NCBI GenBank assembly: GCA_964467345.1
Contig: CAYXPY010000002.1
Location: 1-64,000 of the forward strand
DNA from: SM1-50 sp964467345
Lineage (GTDB): Archaea; Thermoplasmatota; E2; DHVEG-1
Direction of reading: 5' to 3'
Length of the DNA stretch: 64,000 nt
Positions 37,222 through 46,585 of this stretch are shown piece by piece. A program made the position numbers and the translations under genes. The notes under the pieces are model-generated. The model did not search any database, was not told the origin of the DNA, and saw only the letters and a program-made list of their open reading frames with translations. Position 1 is the stretch's first letter, and each line of letters begins with the position of its first letter.

Positions 37222-38556
37222 CTACTGGAGGATTATTTGAATATCCATGACATTGGTACCAGTAAAACCGGTACGTAAAACATCTTGTAAGGTTGAAAAG
37301 AAAACATACGAGTTGTTCTCTATCAGAAAACGTCGGGGAACAAGATGTTTCTCTTGCGCACGAGCAACGGTGCACCCATCCGCTATCGCCCCTGCGGCAG
37401 GACTATTCCCATCGACCCCATCGGTTGCAAAGGAAGCAACGACACTCTGCGTTCCTGCGATGTCTTCGATGCATCCTAAAACAAATTCCTGGTTACGACC
37501 CCCCACACCAGCCCCTTGCATGGTGACCGTCGGTTCACCCCCACTGATAAAAGCAGCTGTGCCCCTCGTCATGCTGTCCCTGGCATTTTTAATCATATAC
37601 GTTCCAAGTTCACTTGCTTCCCCAGTAAGCGCAGTCGTTAAAAGCCGTGCATCATACCCAAGCTCTCGAGCCTTCAGGACTGCAGCGTTACAGGCGGTTT
37701 CATTAGTCGCGATTATGTAATTAAGGACCCTTGAAAACGCTGGATCATCTTCTTTGAGAGTCTCAGGAATTGTTCCTTTTCTGCCTTCAAGGATGACGGA
37801 ACGAACCGCTTCTGAAACCTTCTCCCAAAGACCATAGCGGTGCAGCACATTTTCTGCATTAGCAAATGTCGTCGGGTCCGGGGCAGTCGGACCAGAGGCA
37901 ATAGAAGAAACAGGATCATGGACCACATCAGAGATGATAAGGGAAAGGACCATTGCTTGTGTTTCCAGTACAAGTTGCCCACCTTTCACAAGAGAAAGAT
38001 GCTTACGGATGGTGTTTATTTCATCGATTGTTGCCCCCACGCGTAACAAAAGAGTGATTGTCTCCTGAAGATCCGGGAGAGGAACCCGTGGTTTGCAAAA
38101 CAACGACGATCCCCCACCAGAGATAAGAACAATCACACAATCGTTCTTGGTGCAGTGATGCAACATATCAAGGATTCTGTCAGTACCAGAGATACTCTGA
38201 AGATTCGGAAGCGGATGACCTCCAACGAAAACACTAAGAACGTCATAAGTGAGCCTTGCTGATGGATCAGCTGTTATCACGACGCCTTTGCGTATCGGGA
38301 CGGTCTTACAGACCGCCTCAGCCATCGGAACACTCGCTTTCCCAAAACCAACCAGATAGATGTGGTCAAAGCCAGATAAATCGATGGTCTCTGACGGGAA
38401 CACCAGCTGCGGGCCGTTGAACAACTGAGAGATCACAGAAGAGGGATTTACAGCATCAAGCCCAGCAGCCAACATGGAAAGGATGTCTTCTCGTTTCTGC
38501 CGAAGCAGGGGAGTTGCCCCATTTGAGAGTAACTCTTGATAGTTTTTAAACAACAT
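37222..38556 (-). CDS. Glycerate 2-kinase (MOFRL family)
   Basis: A 444-residue protein of the glycerate kinase type II/MOFRL family: phosphorylates D-glycerate to 2-phosphoglycerate with ATP. Signatures are VLISGGGSSLFCKP, NTIRKHLSLVKGG, SDVVHDPVSSIASGPT and the C-terminal SGGEPTVTMQGAGVGGRNQE. A TTG at 38586 would overlap the SRP54 gene by 17 bases; the ATG at 38556, 13 bases after the SRP54 stop, is preferred. It feeds glycerate into lower glycolysis. Confidence 0.92.
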   Translation of the reverse strand: MLFKNYQELLSNGATPLLRQKREDILSMLAAGLDAVNPSSVISQLFNGPQLVFPSETIDLSGFDHIYLVGFGKASVPMAEAVCKTVPIRKGVVITADPSARLTYDVLSVFVGGHPLPNLQSISGTDRILDMLHHCTKNDCVIVLISGGGSSLFCKPRVPLPDLQETITLLLRVGATIDEINTIRKHLSLVKGGQLVLETQAMVLSLIISDVVHDPVSSIASGPTAPDPTTFANAENVLHRYGLWEKVSEAVRSVILEGRKGTIPETLKEDDPAFSRVLNYIIATNETACNAAVLKARELGYDARLLTTALTGEASELGTYMIKNARDSMTRGTAAFISGGEPTVTMQGAGVGGRNQEFVLGCIEDIAGTQSVVASFATDGVDGNSPAAGAIADGCTVARAQEKHLVPRRFLIENNSYVFFSTLQDVLRTGFTGTNVMDIQIILQ

Positions 38557-38569
38557 GTTTCCAGAGGAA

Positions 38570-39901
38570 TCATTTTCCAAAATCAAGCTGTCTCATGAGG
38601 TTGCGGCGCATCTTCCGGTCACTGGAAAACCCTTTCATCATCCGTTTCGTCATATTATAGTACTTTAATACTTCTTTCACATCCTTGTTCTCCACACCAG
38701 CTCCCTTCGCGATCCTTCTGACCCGAGATGCTTGTATCAACTCAGGGTTCTCCCGCTCCTCGTGTGTCATTGAATCCATGATGATACGGAATTTCTTCAG
38801 TTTATCCTGGGTCTCATCCATGTCTACTTTTTTCAATTTCCCAGACATACCACCAGGGAGCATCTCTGCTACTTTCGATAACGGACCCATCCCTGAGATC
38901 ATGTTCATCTGCTCATACATGTCATTGAGATTGAACTTCCCTGACATGAGCTTGCGAGCGGTTTTTTCTGCATCTTTCCCCTTCATGCTTTCTTCCGCGC
39001 GCTCAAGCAAGGAACGAATATCACCCATTCCAAGCAGCCGTGAGATAAAACCAGAGGGATCAAACCTCTCAAAATCACCAGAATGCTCTCCTGTACCGAC
39101 GAATACAATCGGGGCACCCACCTCAGAGGCAGCACTCAGTGCACCACCGCCTTTTGCAGTCCCATCAAGCTTTGTCAGGACGATTCCGGTGATACCGATG
39201 GCATCGTTGAATGCTTTCGCCTGTGGACCTGCCTGCTGACCCATTGCTGCATCAATCACCAGAAGCTTCTCATCAGGTTTTATCGCCTTGAAGATATCCT
39301 TCATCTCTGTAATCAAATCAGCCTCAAGCTTATGCCGCCCGGAGGTATCGACTATGATCACATCCGCAGTGCGTTTGAATTTATCGATTCCATCTCTGAT
39401 GACTTTCACTGCTTTTTTCTCGGTTTTATCGCCATAGAACAACACCTCGACTTGTTCGGATATCTGTTTTAATTGTTCATAGGCAGCCGGTCGGTGGACG
39501 TCTCCTGCAATCAACGCGGGGCGGAGGCCTTTCCTCTTAAAATAGGTGGCAAGTTTCCCGCAACTCGTGGTCTTCCCCTGACCGTATAACCCAACCATCA
39601 TGATGACTTGTTTACGAATGGCCAGTTCCCGAGAGGCTCCCACGATATGAACCAGCTCATCATAGACGATATGAATCACATGTTCTCTGTTCGTCATCCC
39701 CGCCGGGGGTTTTTCTTCAAGAGCACGTTGCTCAATTTTTTTAGAAAGCTCAAGAACGAGTTTGACGTTGACATCTGATTGGAGCAGTGCTCTTTGAATG
39801 TCACGAACTACTTCTTTTACCAGCTGTGCATCCACATGAACAGCGTTAGCGATTTTTTTAAGGGTACGTTTCAATGAGTCTCCAAGATTATCTAGCACCA
39901 T
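38570..39901 (-). CDS. srp54: Signal recognition particle GTPase SRP54
   Basis: Binds SRP RNA and hydrophobic signal sequences and docks ribosomes to the membrane receptor. The 443-residue protein has the helical N domain, the G domain with GLYGQGKTTSCGKLA (about residue 105), DTSGRHK and TKLDGTAKGGGALSA, and a methionine-rich M domain. The ATG at 39901 (MVLDNLGDSLKRT) matches the family start; the reading frame is open 10 codons further. It is upstream of the glycerate kinase gene on one strand. Confidence 0.96.
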   Translation of the reverse strand: MVLDNLGDSLKRTLKKIANAVHVDAQLVKEVVRDIQRALLQSDVNVKLVLELSKKIEQRALEEKPPAGMTNREHVIHIVYDELVHIVGASRELAIRKQVIMMVGLYGQGKTTSCGKLATYFKRKGLRPALIAGDVHRPAAYEQLKQISEQVEVLFYGDKTEKKAVKVIRDGIDKFKRTADVIIVDTSGRHKLEADLITEMKDIFKAIKPDEKLLVIDAAMGQQAGPQAKAFNDAIGITGIVLTKLDGTAKGGGALSAASEVGAPIVFVGTGEHSGDFERFDPSGFISRLLGMGDIRSLLERAEESMKGKDAEKTARKLMSGKFNLNDMYEQMNMISGMGPLSKVAEMLPGGMSGKLKKVDMDETQDKLKKFRIIMDSMTHEERENPELIQASRVRRIAKGAGVENKDVKEVLKYYNMTKRMMKGFSSDRKMRRNLMRQLDFGK

Positions 39902-40025
39902 AGGTATCTTCTGTGTGACATAGAACAACACAGATTAAAAAGGTATCGACATTTGCTTTTTCCCTAACGTTTTCCACAAATATATATATGATTATTAATT
40001 ATGGAGTTATTGAGGATGATAGAAA

Positions 40026-42281
40026 ATGGGACCTATGAAGAAACTGAGTGGAATAGGAATTGTCGCTCTTTTTATGATTACTGGTCTTTCTGGTTGCATA
40101 CAACAACCAGGGCCGGGGAGTAATTTGATTATAATCCCTGCTGTGACAAGTCTTCAATCTGATAACCCGAAAAATCTCTTGGCATCGTACTATTCCTCAG
40201 CGGAACTCGTCATCGATGCCCAGACACCGCAGTACACACTTCCGTTAGATCTCTCATCAATCGAAAATTTCAACAGTGTCGATGGTCTCTTTCATTTTAC
40301 CAGTAAACAGAAGGAGTTACTGCGAGAGAATGGCTTTTTTGTCACATCCTTTGGTTCGGAAGATGACATCATCGAACCATACAACTATCTGAAAGATCAT
40401 GACATCCCTCTTTTCATTACCAGTGATACGGTCTTGCATTTGTACCATATTTTGTTTGATCAGACCTTAAAGGCAATTGAAGAGCGGGAGTTCTTCGATT
40501 CCATCCTCGCCCTGAGTAAAACGTTATACGATAAATCAATCGAAGACTATGAAACGTTCACCGACCCGATTTTAAAGGAGGCGGCCAGGCGGAACATCGC
40601 CTTTTTTGGTGTCGCCCTTACCTTGTTGCAGACACCATCTGAAGACTATACTGGTTCAGAGAACATTCAAACAATATCATTTTCGATTCCATCGTATGTT
40701 CGTGATAATATAACGACTGAAGGTTCGTTTATTGAAGCCCATGAAGGATTCGAGATAAGCCCGATTTTCAACTATAAAGAAGATTACTCTCAGTACAAAC
40801 CACGAGGACATTACACACAATCAGAGAAACTCAAACGATACTTCAAGACGATGATGTGGTATGGTCGGATCGCGTTCTTGCTGCAAGAAAGTGACATCAT
40901 TAAAGAACATGACGCAAGAATCGCAACAATCCAAGCATGTCTTATCTCCACAGCCTTTCCTGTTCTGACGAGCCAAGATGAGCCTCTTGAGAGACTCTGG
41001 GAACGCATCTATACGGTCAGTGCTTTCTTTGTGGGAACCGCTGATGACCTTATTCCTTTTGAGTACCTGACTAGTATAAAAACCGTGTTTGGAACACAGT
41101 TCAACGCAACGGAGTTCACAAACGAGACAAAAATGCTTTCGCTCCTTGGGACCCTTGCACAACTCCGAAGCCCTCGAATCTATGGAGGCACAGGGGATGT
41201 AGAAGTCCAACCACCATTCACAAAAGAACAACTCTCCGAAGTTTTGGAGAAAACAAAAGGGATGCGACTCATGGGTCAGCGATTCATCCCAGACTCCTAC
41301 ATGTTTCAAAATCTGGTGTTCCCGACCACCGGTGACTACATCGGGCAGGGAACCGCATTTACTCTTGGAGGAGGACAACGGATCATGCCTCGGGGTCTTG
41401 ATATCATGATCATCCTTGGTTCAGCCCGAGCAAGACAGCATCTGGACGAGGAAGGGGACAGCAGCTATACGTTCTATGACCGGCAGATACAAAATCTCAT
41501 AGAGAATTTTTCTTCGCTCAACGTGTCAGAGTGGAATCGTAACCTCTACTGGGGCTGGTTGTATAGCTTAAAACCACTGCTTGCTTCCTTTGATACCGCG
41601 TATCCTTCCTTTATGCAGACCGATGCATGGAAAGATAAGGAGTTACAGACCACGCTTGCCTCTTGGACTGAGCTGCGGCATGATACTATCCTGTACGCAA
41701 AACAATCCTACACCCCGAGAATCACCGCGATACCTCCTGCGCCGGACTCTGTTGGGTACGTCGAACCAGTCCCGGAGTTTTACCAACGAATCCTTGCCCT
41801 TACGACGATGACACGAACAGGTCTGACCGACCTGCAGGTGCTCAACCAGACAGAGATTAACCGTCTGAAGAATCTGGAAGATATCAATAGAAGGTTACTG
41901 ACGATTTCAAAGGCTCAGCTGGAGGGAAAAACACTAAATCAAAGTGATTATGAGTTTATTAACGACTTTGGCGAACGACTTGATGGCGTCATAACAGGGT
42001 TAAACAATCTGGGGAAAGAAACCACGATTGTTGCCGATGTGCACACAGACACAAACTCAGGCCAAGTGCTAGAGGAGGCAGTAGGGTATGTCAATCTCAT
42101 TGTTGTTGCATATAAGAATCCTGATGGGCGAATCAGTGTTGGTGCTGGGCCTGTGTTCAGCTATTATGAGTTCAAAGAATCAATGTCAAACCGTCTGACC
42201 GATGAGCAGTGGAAAGGACTCTTAGAAGAAGGCCTACAACCAAGCCGGCCAAAATGGACCGGAACATTCCTCTCAGAGTAA
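40026..42281 (+). CDS. DUF3160-family lipoprotein
   Basis: A 751-residue exported protein. The N-terminus is a lipoprotein signal with the lipobox LSGC (Cys about 23). The remainder matches the DUF3160 pattern: conserved TSDTVLHLYHILFDQ near residue 135, a long alpha-helical body and the late VADVHTDTNSGQVLEEAVG segment. Function of the family is not established. GAGGATG 6-14 bases before the ATG at 40026 supports this start over the in-frame ATG at 40035. It stands alone between converging SRP54 and HAD genes. Confidence 0.78.
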   Translation: MGPMKKLSGIGIVALFMITGLSGCIQQPGPGSNLIIIPAVTSLQSDNPKNLLASYYSSAELVIDAQTPQYTLPLDLSSIENFNSVDGLFHFTSKQKELLRENGFFVTSFGSEDDIIEPYNYLKDHDIPLFITSDTVLHLYHILFDQTLKAIEEREFFDSILALSKTLYDKSIEDYETFTDPILKEAARRNIAFFGVALTLLQTPSEDYTGSENIQTISFSIPSYVRDNITTEGSFIEAHEGFEISPIFNYKEDYSQYKPRGHYTQSEKLKRYFKTMMWYGRIAFLLQESDIIKEHDARIATIQACLISTAFPVLTSQDEPLERLWERIYTVSAFFVGTADDLIPFEYLTSIKTVFGTQFNATEFTNETKMLSLLGTLAQLRSPRIYGGTGDVEVQPPFTKEQLSEVLEKTKGMRLMGQRFIPDSYMFQNLVFPTTGDYIGQGTAFTLGGGQRIMPRGLDIMIILGSARARQHLDEEGDSSYTFYDRQIQNLIENFSSLNVSEWNRNLYWGWLYSLKPLLASFDTAYPSFMQTDAWKDKELQTTLASWTELRHDTILYAKQSYTPRITAIPPAPDSVGYVEPVPEFYQRILALTTMTRTGLTDLQVLNQTEINRLKNLEDINRRLLTISKAQLEGKTLNQSDYEFINDFGERLDGVITGLNNLGKETTIVADVHTDTNSGQVLEEAVGYVNLIVVAYKNPDGRISVGAGPVFSYYEFKESMSNRLTDEQWKGLLEEGLQPSRPKWTGTFLSE

Positions 42282-42285
42282 AAAA

Positions 42286-43008
42286 CTACAGATAGGATTG
42301 CAGGATAGGGATCAGTCTGCGTAGATCTTTCCCATCGATGACGACATCAGCGCTCTGAGCTATGCAGGAGTCCTCGGGGTTAAACGCAATTCCGAGTCCA
42401 CATGTCTCAAGCATGGGAAGATCAAAACAGGAGTTCCCAACCGCTGCGCACGCGGTTAAAGGAATCTGAAGTTTGGTTGCAAGGTCTTTTACGTTTTTAT
42501 CTTTCTGTCTGAGCTCCACATGAAGGGCCCCTCCACCAGTGAGCCGCCCATCCGCTCCTACCGTTACTTCGTTTGCAAACGAATAATCAATCCCAAGGTC
42601 GGCAGCGACTTTATCGGCCAAAATGCTCATACCTGCGCTGACAATCGCGGTCTGAACATGATGCTGTTTTAGAAACGAGAAACACTCGGTGACTCCGTCG
42701 ATGAACGGGATTGAATATAATATGGTTTCAATAGTCTTCTTTTTAACGTGTTTTCCGTTTGTCTTCCAAAGCGAGACATCTCGTCTGATGAACTCAAGGT
42801 AATCAATATCCCCCTGGAGATACGGCATGATGGATCGTTCGTTGGTGGTGCCGAAATGCTCATGGATATACCGCCAGGAACTTACGGTATCAAGCAAGAC
42901 GCCGTCCATGTCGAAAAAAACCAGTTTGATATGCTCTGGTTTCTTTGCTTTCCGCTGTGTGGTTTTTGTCTGAAGACGATAACAGGGATACTCACAGTGA
43001 GTTTTCAT
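42286..43008 (-). CDS. HAD-superfamily phosphatase (SerB-like)
   Basis: A 240-residue protein with HAD motif I FFDMDGVLLDT near residue 32, motif II SAGMS and motif III/IV AAVGNSCFDLPMLE. The phosphoserine-phosphatase-like layout is clear, but the first 28 residues are an unmatched, basic and Cys-containing extension. Substrate unknown. It converges on the DUF3160 gene (4 bases apart) and diverges from the C25 gene. Confidence 0.83.
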   Translation of the reverse strand: MKTHCEYPCYRLQTKTTQRKAKKPEHIKLVFFDMDGVLLDTVSSWRYIHEHFGTTNERSIMPYLQGDIDYLEFIRRDVSLWKTNGKHVKKKTIETILYSIPFIDGVTECFSFLKQHHVQTAIVSAGMSILADKVAADLGIDYSFANEVTVGADGRLTGGGALHVELRQKDKNVKDLATKLQIPLTACAAVGNSCFDLPMLETCGLGIAFNPEDSCIAQSADVVIDGKDLRRLIPILQSYL

Positions 43009-43093
43009 GGGAAGAAGCGCATAACCCTTCTTCTATAAATAGGTTTTTTCTATTCCAAACACTCAGCTTTTTTGTGAACAACTATACTGCATT

Positions 43094-43147
43094 GTTTATA
43101 AACCATCTAAACATTTATTAAGCATACACTATATTTATTAATGGGGA
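43094..43147 (+). promoter_or_regulatory. TATA boxes and Shine-Dalgarno before the first tandem C25 gene
   Basis: GTTTATAAAC (43094-43103) and ATATTTATTA (43131-43140) are both TATA-like, and GGGGAG (43142-43147) stands 6 bases before the ATG at 43154. The first TATA has the better distance to a leadered start. Confidence 0.35.
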
Positions 43148-43153
43148 GTTCGA

Positions 43154-44653
43154 ATGAAAAAGCCACAGAAAATCATTACGATGAAATCATTTGTAATTCT
43201 AGTTGTTTTCTTTGGTTTTATTGTTAGTCCTTCGTCTCTGGTATGCGGTTTGAAGGGAGATGACCTCCGATCAGATGGTTTTTTCGGAAACCCAAGCCCG
43301 GTGGTGTACGATCTGTTAATCATCTCACCGAAAAAATATGTCGATTCTTTAAAACCATTGGTTGCCCATAAAAACAGGGTGGGAATACAAACACGCGTCG
43401 TGACACTCAATGAAGTGTATCATCAGATGTTCTGGCGGGGACGCGATAAACCAGAGAAAATAAAATATTTCATAAAAACCGCACAAGAAGCATGGGGGAT
43501 ATCCTATGTGATGCTTGTTGGTGATTTTCAGACCATCCCGGTACGGTATGTGTATAACGCTGACAATAACACCGGGTGGGATGAACCCTGTTTTATCTCA
43601 GAGTTATATTACGCGGATCTCTATGACAAAGACCAGAACTTCTCAAGCTGGGATAACAGCAACAACGGTATCTATGGCGAATGGTACGGAGATGTTGCTA
43701 AGGACTCTGATATTGATCTGTTTCCTGATGTCTCTGTTGGTCGACTCGCTTGCATCAACGAAGCTGAATTACGTGTTATGGTTCGGAAGATCATTACCTA
43801 TGAGACAACAGCATATGGTCAGGCATGGTTCAACAGGTTCGTAGTCGTAGCAGGTGATACCTACCCGGAGTCCGAAAATCCGAACTGGACTGGTTTTGAA
43901 GGTGAACAAAATACCATGGATGCAATCGAGAATATGTCCGGGTTCGAGCCGATAAAGCTCTGGACATCTGATGGTTCCTTCACGGGACCAAAAGATGTCA
44001 TCAGAGCCATCAACAACGGCTGCGGGTTTTTATTATTTGAAGGGCATGCGAATGCGTTTAGCTGGAGTACGCATCCCCCAAATGACGCCCATACCTGGAT
44101 CGATGGTTTGAATACCGTTACCATGAACTTACTTCGGAATAAACAGATGTTGCCTGTCTGTGTGGTTGGCGGCTGTCACAACAATGAATTCGATGTAACC
44201 CCCCGGAACTTCCTAAAAGGCTTACGCGAGGAAGGGTTACGATATTTTTCAAGTGGTACGATACCGTTTGGCTCTTTTTGGAAATACACCTGGATACGGG
44301 AATGTTGGGGATGGAAGCTGACACGAGTCAGTAACGGAGGATCAATTGCGACCATTGGATGCACCGGTCTGGGGATGTCAAAAGAAGACAAAGAATCCTT
44401 CAGCGGGGCAGGGGATTACCTTGAACCGACGTTTTTCCATGAATATGGGGTGAACGGGACGACGATCCTTGGGAAGGTATGGAGCAACACGATTTGTGAT
44501 TATCTGAAACACTATCCCATCGACTGGATGACACCGGCGGCAAAGGATTCCGCAATTGATGCAAAAACGGTTCAACAGTGGGCATTGTTAGGAGACCCGA
44601 GTCTGAAGATTGGCGGATACAGCCCAGAAGAATTACGCATCACGCAGAGGTAA
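43154..44653 (+). CDS. Secreted C25 (gingipain-type) peptidase, first of a tandem pair
   Basis: A 499-residue protein with a signal peptide (SFVILVVFFGFIVSPSSLV) and, unlike the 598-residue homologue, no long propeptide; the C25 domain begins at about residue 50 (LLIISPKKYVDSLKPLVAHK). The catalytic dyad is His298 (LFEGHAN) and Cys341 (VVGGCHN). It ends with GDPSLKIGGY and a short tail. The next gene is a close paralogue of the same layout. Presumably an extracellular protein-degrading enzyme. Confidence 0.88.
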   Translation: MKKPQKIITMKSFVILVVFFGFIVSPSSLVCGLKGDDLRSDGFFGNPSPVVYDLLIISPKKYVDSLKPLVAHKNRVGIQTRVVTLNEVYHQMFWRGRDKPEKIKYFIKTAQEAWGISYVMLVGDFQTIPVRYVYNADNNTGWDEPCFISELYYADLYDKDQNFSSWDNSNNGIYGEWYGDVAKDSDIDLFPDVSVGRLACINEAELRVMVRKIITYETTAYGQAWFNRFVVVAGDTYPESENPNWTGFEGEQNTMDAIENMSGFEPIKLWTSDGSFTGPKDVIRAINNGCGFLLFEGHANAFSWSTHPPNDAHTWIDGLNTVTMNLLRNKQMLPVCVVGGCHNNEFDVTPRNFLKGLREEGLRYFSSGTIPFGSFWKYTWIRECWGWKLTRVSNGGSIATIGCTGLGMSKEDKESFSGAGDYLEPTFFHEYGVNGTTILGKVWSNTICDYLKHYPIDWMTPAAKDSAIDAKTVQQWALLGDPSLKIGGYSPEELRITQR

Positions 44654-44689
44654 ATATTTATAAACGAATCACTATAGTAATGAGAGGGG
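44654..44689 (+). promoter_or_regulatory. TATA box and Shine-Dalgarno between the tandem C25 genes
   Basis: ATATTTATAAAC (44654-44665) directly follows the first gene's stop codon, and GAGAGGGG (44682-44689) precedes the ATG at 44695. The second peptidase therefore probably has its own promoter in addition to read-through. Confidence 0.45.
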
Positions 44690-44694
44690 CATGT

Positions 44695-46128
44695 ATGAGA
44701 CAGATAACCTTAAAAAAAATGATAACAGCAGGCATAATTATTTTATCCTTTATCCTTACATCTGTACCAAGCACTATCGGGATACCAAATACCATGGTAC
44801 GGTCAGCATCCACAGAACATTCATCTCAAACAACCATGGATGCGTACAGCTTACTTATCATCACACCCTCTCTTTTTAAAAACGAAATAGAACCACTCGC
44901 AAACCATAAAATTTCAAAAGGTCTGAAGACAAAACTCATCACTCTTCCCGAGCTCTACGACCAGATGTATTGGCAAGGTCGTGACGAGGCAGAGAAAATA
45001 AAGTATTTCATAAAAAATTCAATTGAGGAATGGGACATCCAGTATGTTCTGCTCATAGGAGGGAGAAGCAGTCAATTTGCTTCGACATGGTACTGCCCCG
45101 TTCGCTATGTCCAGATGGTCGATGACTGGGAGACCGAGTATCTGAGTGATTTGTATTTTGCCGACATCTACGATTCACAGGGGAATTTCTCCAGCTGGGA
45201 CACGGACAATGATGGCATCTATGGAGAGTGGTACGAGGGTGAAATCGCACAAGACAGCGGTATCGATCTGATCCCTGATGTCGCCGTCGGTCGATTGCCC
45301 TGTCGCAGTCAGCGGGAAGCTCGGATCATGGTCCGAAAGATAATCAACTATGAGCAGAACGCCTATGACCAACCTTGGTTTCCCACCATGCTGGTCGCTG
45401 CAGGGGATACCTACCCTGAGACAGCAAACCCGAATTGGACCGGCTATGAAGGAGAGTTTTACGGAAATCAAGCCATTGAAAACATGACTGGTTTTACACC
45501 GACGACCCTGTATACTTCCGATGGAACCTTTACCCATAAGAAGGATGTGATCAGAGAATTCCGTAAAGGATGGGGGTTTGTGTATCTCGTCGGCCATGGG
45601 AGTCCGAAGCAATGGGGAAACAATGGTCCGAACGGTTCAACGTTTGTCCAAGGACCAAATACCAATGACATGTGGCGTTTCCGTAACAAGGACAAACTCC
45701 CGGTCTGTGTGGTGAGCGGGTGTCATAACAGCCAGTTCGATGTCTGTCTGGCACGGATGTTGAACAAATCGACCCGATGGAAACAAGAAGGGGTCCCGGA
45801 ATGCTGGAGTGAACGGATCATCCGAGAGCCAACTGGTGGCGCGATCGCAGCCTTAGGATGCACAGCGTTGGGGTATACAAAGGAGGATAAGACCTCGTTT
45901 GACGGGGGCATCAACGAGCTTGAAGTCTCATTCTTCCAGGCGTATGGTCAGGATCATCTCTCAATTCTTGGTGATGTCTGGGCGTCTGCCGTGTCATGGT
46001 ATGTCCAGACCTACCCGGTCAACTGGAATTCACCAGGTCCGGGTGACTCATGGATTGATGCAAAAGTGGTACAATCATGGGCACTGCTCGGAGATCCCAG
46101 TCTGCAGATCGGCGGCTATCCCGGATAA
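44695..46128 (+). CDS. Secreted C25 (gingipain-type) peptidase, second of a tandem pair
   Basis: A 477-residue paralogue of the preceding gene, starting MRQITLKKMITAGIIILSF as a signal peptide. The open frame extends back to 44578, inside the previous gene, but GAGAGGGG places the start at 44695. The C25 domain holds His301 (LVGHGSP, closer to the canonical GHG than its neighbour) and Cys343 (VVSGCHN), and ends GDPSLQIGGYPG. It shares with the first copy the stretches WGRDxxEKIKYFIK, FSSWD and GDTYPExxNPNWTG, which points to a tandem duplication. Confidence 0.88.
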   Translation: MRQITLKKMITAGIIILSFILTSVPSTIGIPNTMVRSASTEHSSQTTMDAYSLLIITPSLFKNEIEPLANHKISKGLKTKLITLPELYDQMYWQGRDEAEKIKYFIKNSIEEWDIQYVLLIGGRSSQFASTWYCPVRYVQMVDDWETEYLSDLYFADIYDSQGNFSSWDTDNDGIYGEWYEGEIAQDSGIDLIPDVAVGRLPCRSQREARIMVRKIINYEQNAYDQPWFPTMLVAAGDTYPETANPNWTGYEGEFYGNQAIENMTGFTPTTLYTSDGTFTHKKDVIREFRKGWGFVYLVGHGSPKQWGNNGPNGSTFVQGPNTNDMWRFRNKDKLPVCVVSGCHNSQFDVCLARMLNKSTRWKQEGVPECWSERIIREPTGGAIAALGCTALGYTKEDKTSFDGGINELEVSFFQAYGQDHLSILGDVWASAVSWYVQTYPVNWNSPGPGDSWIDAKVVQSWALLGDPSLQIGGYPG

Positions 46129-46195
46129 CACCCTCCTGATGTTCTCCTAGTGATAAGGAATAGTTTTAAAAAGGGTGCTCTCCTTACCTTCTGCC

Positions 46196-46411
46196 ATGTC
46201 CTTACCATTAGATGTCTTAGAAAAAGCAGTGAACCAAAAACTACTCCTTCTCTTAAAAGATGGACGACATATCGAAGGCAAGCTGTTAGGATATGATGAA
46301 TACATGAACCTCGTGCTTGATGAAGTGGAAGAATCCAAGGATGAAACTAAGCGCAGACTAGGGAGAATTATCCTGCGTGGAAGCAACGTCGTCAGCATTT
46401 CTTTCGTATAA
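46196..46411 (+). CDS. Sm-like (Lsm) RNA-binding protein
   Basis: A 71-residue archaeal Sm protein with Sm1 (LKDGRHIEGKLLGYDEYMNLVL) split here as LKDGRHIEGKLLGYD plus EYMNLVLDEVEE, and Sm2 GRIILRGSNVVSI. Forms a heptameric ring binding U-rich RNA. The ATG at 46196 is the normal family start; a GTG at 46175 would add seven residues. A candidate structured RNA starts 40 bases downstream. Confidence 0.94.
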   Translation: MSLPLDVLEKAVNQKLLLLLKDGRHIEGKLLGYDEYMNLVLDEVEESKDETKRRLGRIILRGSNVVSISFV

Positions 46412-46420
46412 TAGAAAAGC

Positions 46421-46428
46421 ATATATAG
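46421..46428 (+). promoter_or_regulatory. TATA box 25 bases before the structured element
   Basis: ATATATAG just after the Sm-like gene stop codon is centred about 25 bases upstream of base 46450, where the long inverted repeat begins. This is the spacing from archaeal TATA to +1. Confidence 0.5.
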
Positions 46429-46449
46429 GGGTTTTACTTATTATTACTT

Positions 46450-46525
46450 GGAAGGAATTGGGCTGGTAGTTGTTATTTTGTTAGAGTGCATCCCATCCCC
46501 TCCTAGTGAGGCCAGCCGTCCTTCC
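46450..46525 (+). ncRNA. Candidate structured RNA or hutU leader
   Basis: GGAAGGA (46450-46456) pairs perfectly with TCCTTCC (46519-46525), and GGCTGG (46461-46466) with CCAGCC (46512-46517), separated by a 4/1 internal loop. A small hairpin CCTC/GAGG (46499-46511) abuts the inner stem. A TATA box is 25 bases upstream and TTTT follows directly at 46527. It lacks a T-loop, so it is not a tRNA, and it does not have an H/ACA pocket with ACA tail. It may be an independent small RNA or a 5' leader of hutU, 60 bases downstream. Confidence 0.4.
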
Positions 46526-46585
46526 CTTTTATTCTCACCTTAACAAAGTTTTTGTATGGCGTACTCCTTCTGCAGATTTGAGACT

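Noticed and set aside
44578..44694. Long N-terminal extension of the second tandem C25 gene overlapping the first
   Set aside because: GAGAGGGG just before the ATG at 44695 and the signal peptide right after it show the true start.
46450..46525. tRNA with 7-bp acceptor stem
   Set aside because: The 7-bp outer stem fits a tRNA acceptor, but there is no TTC-RA T-loop, no D-arm pattern and the second stem is directly inside the first.
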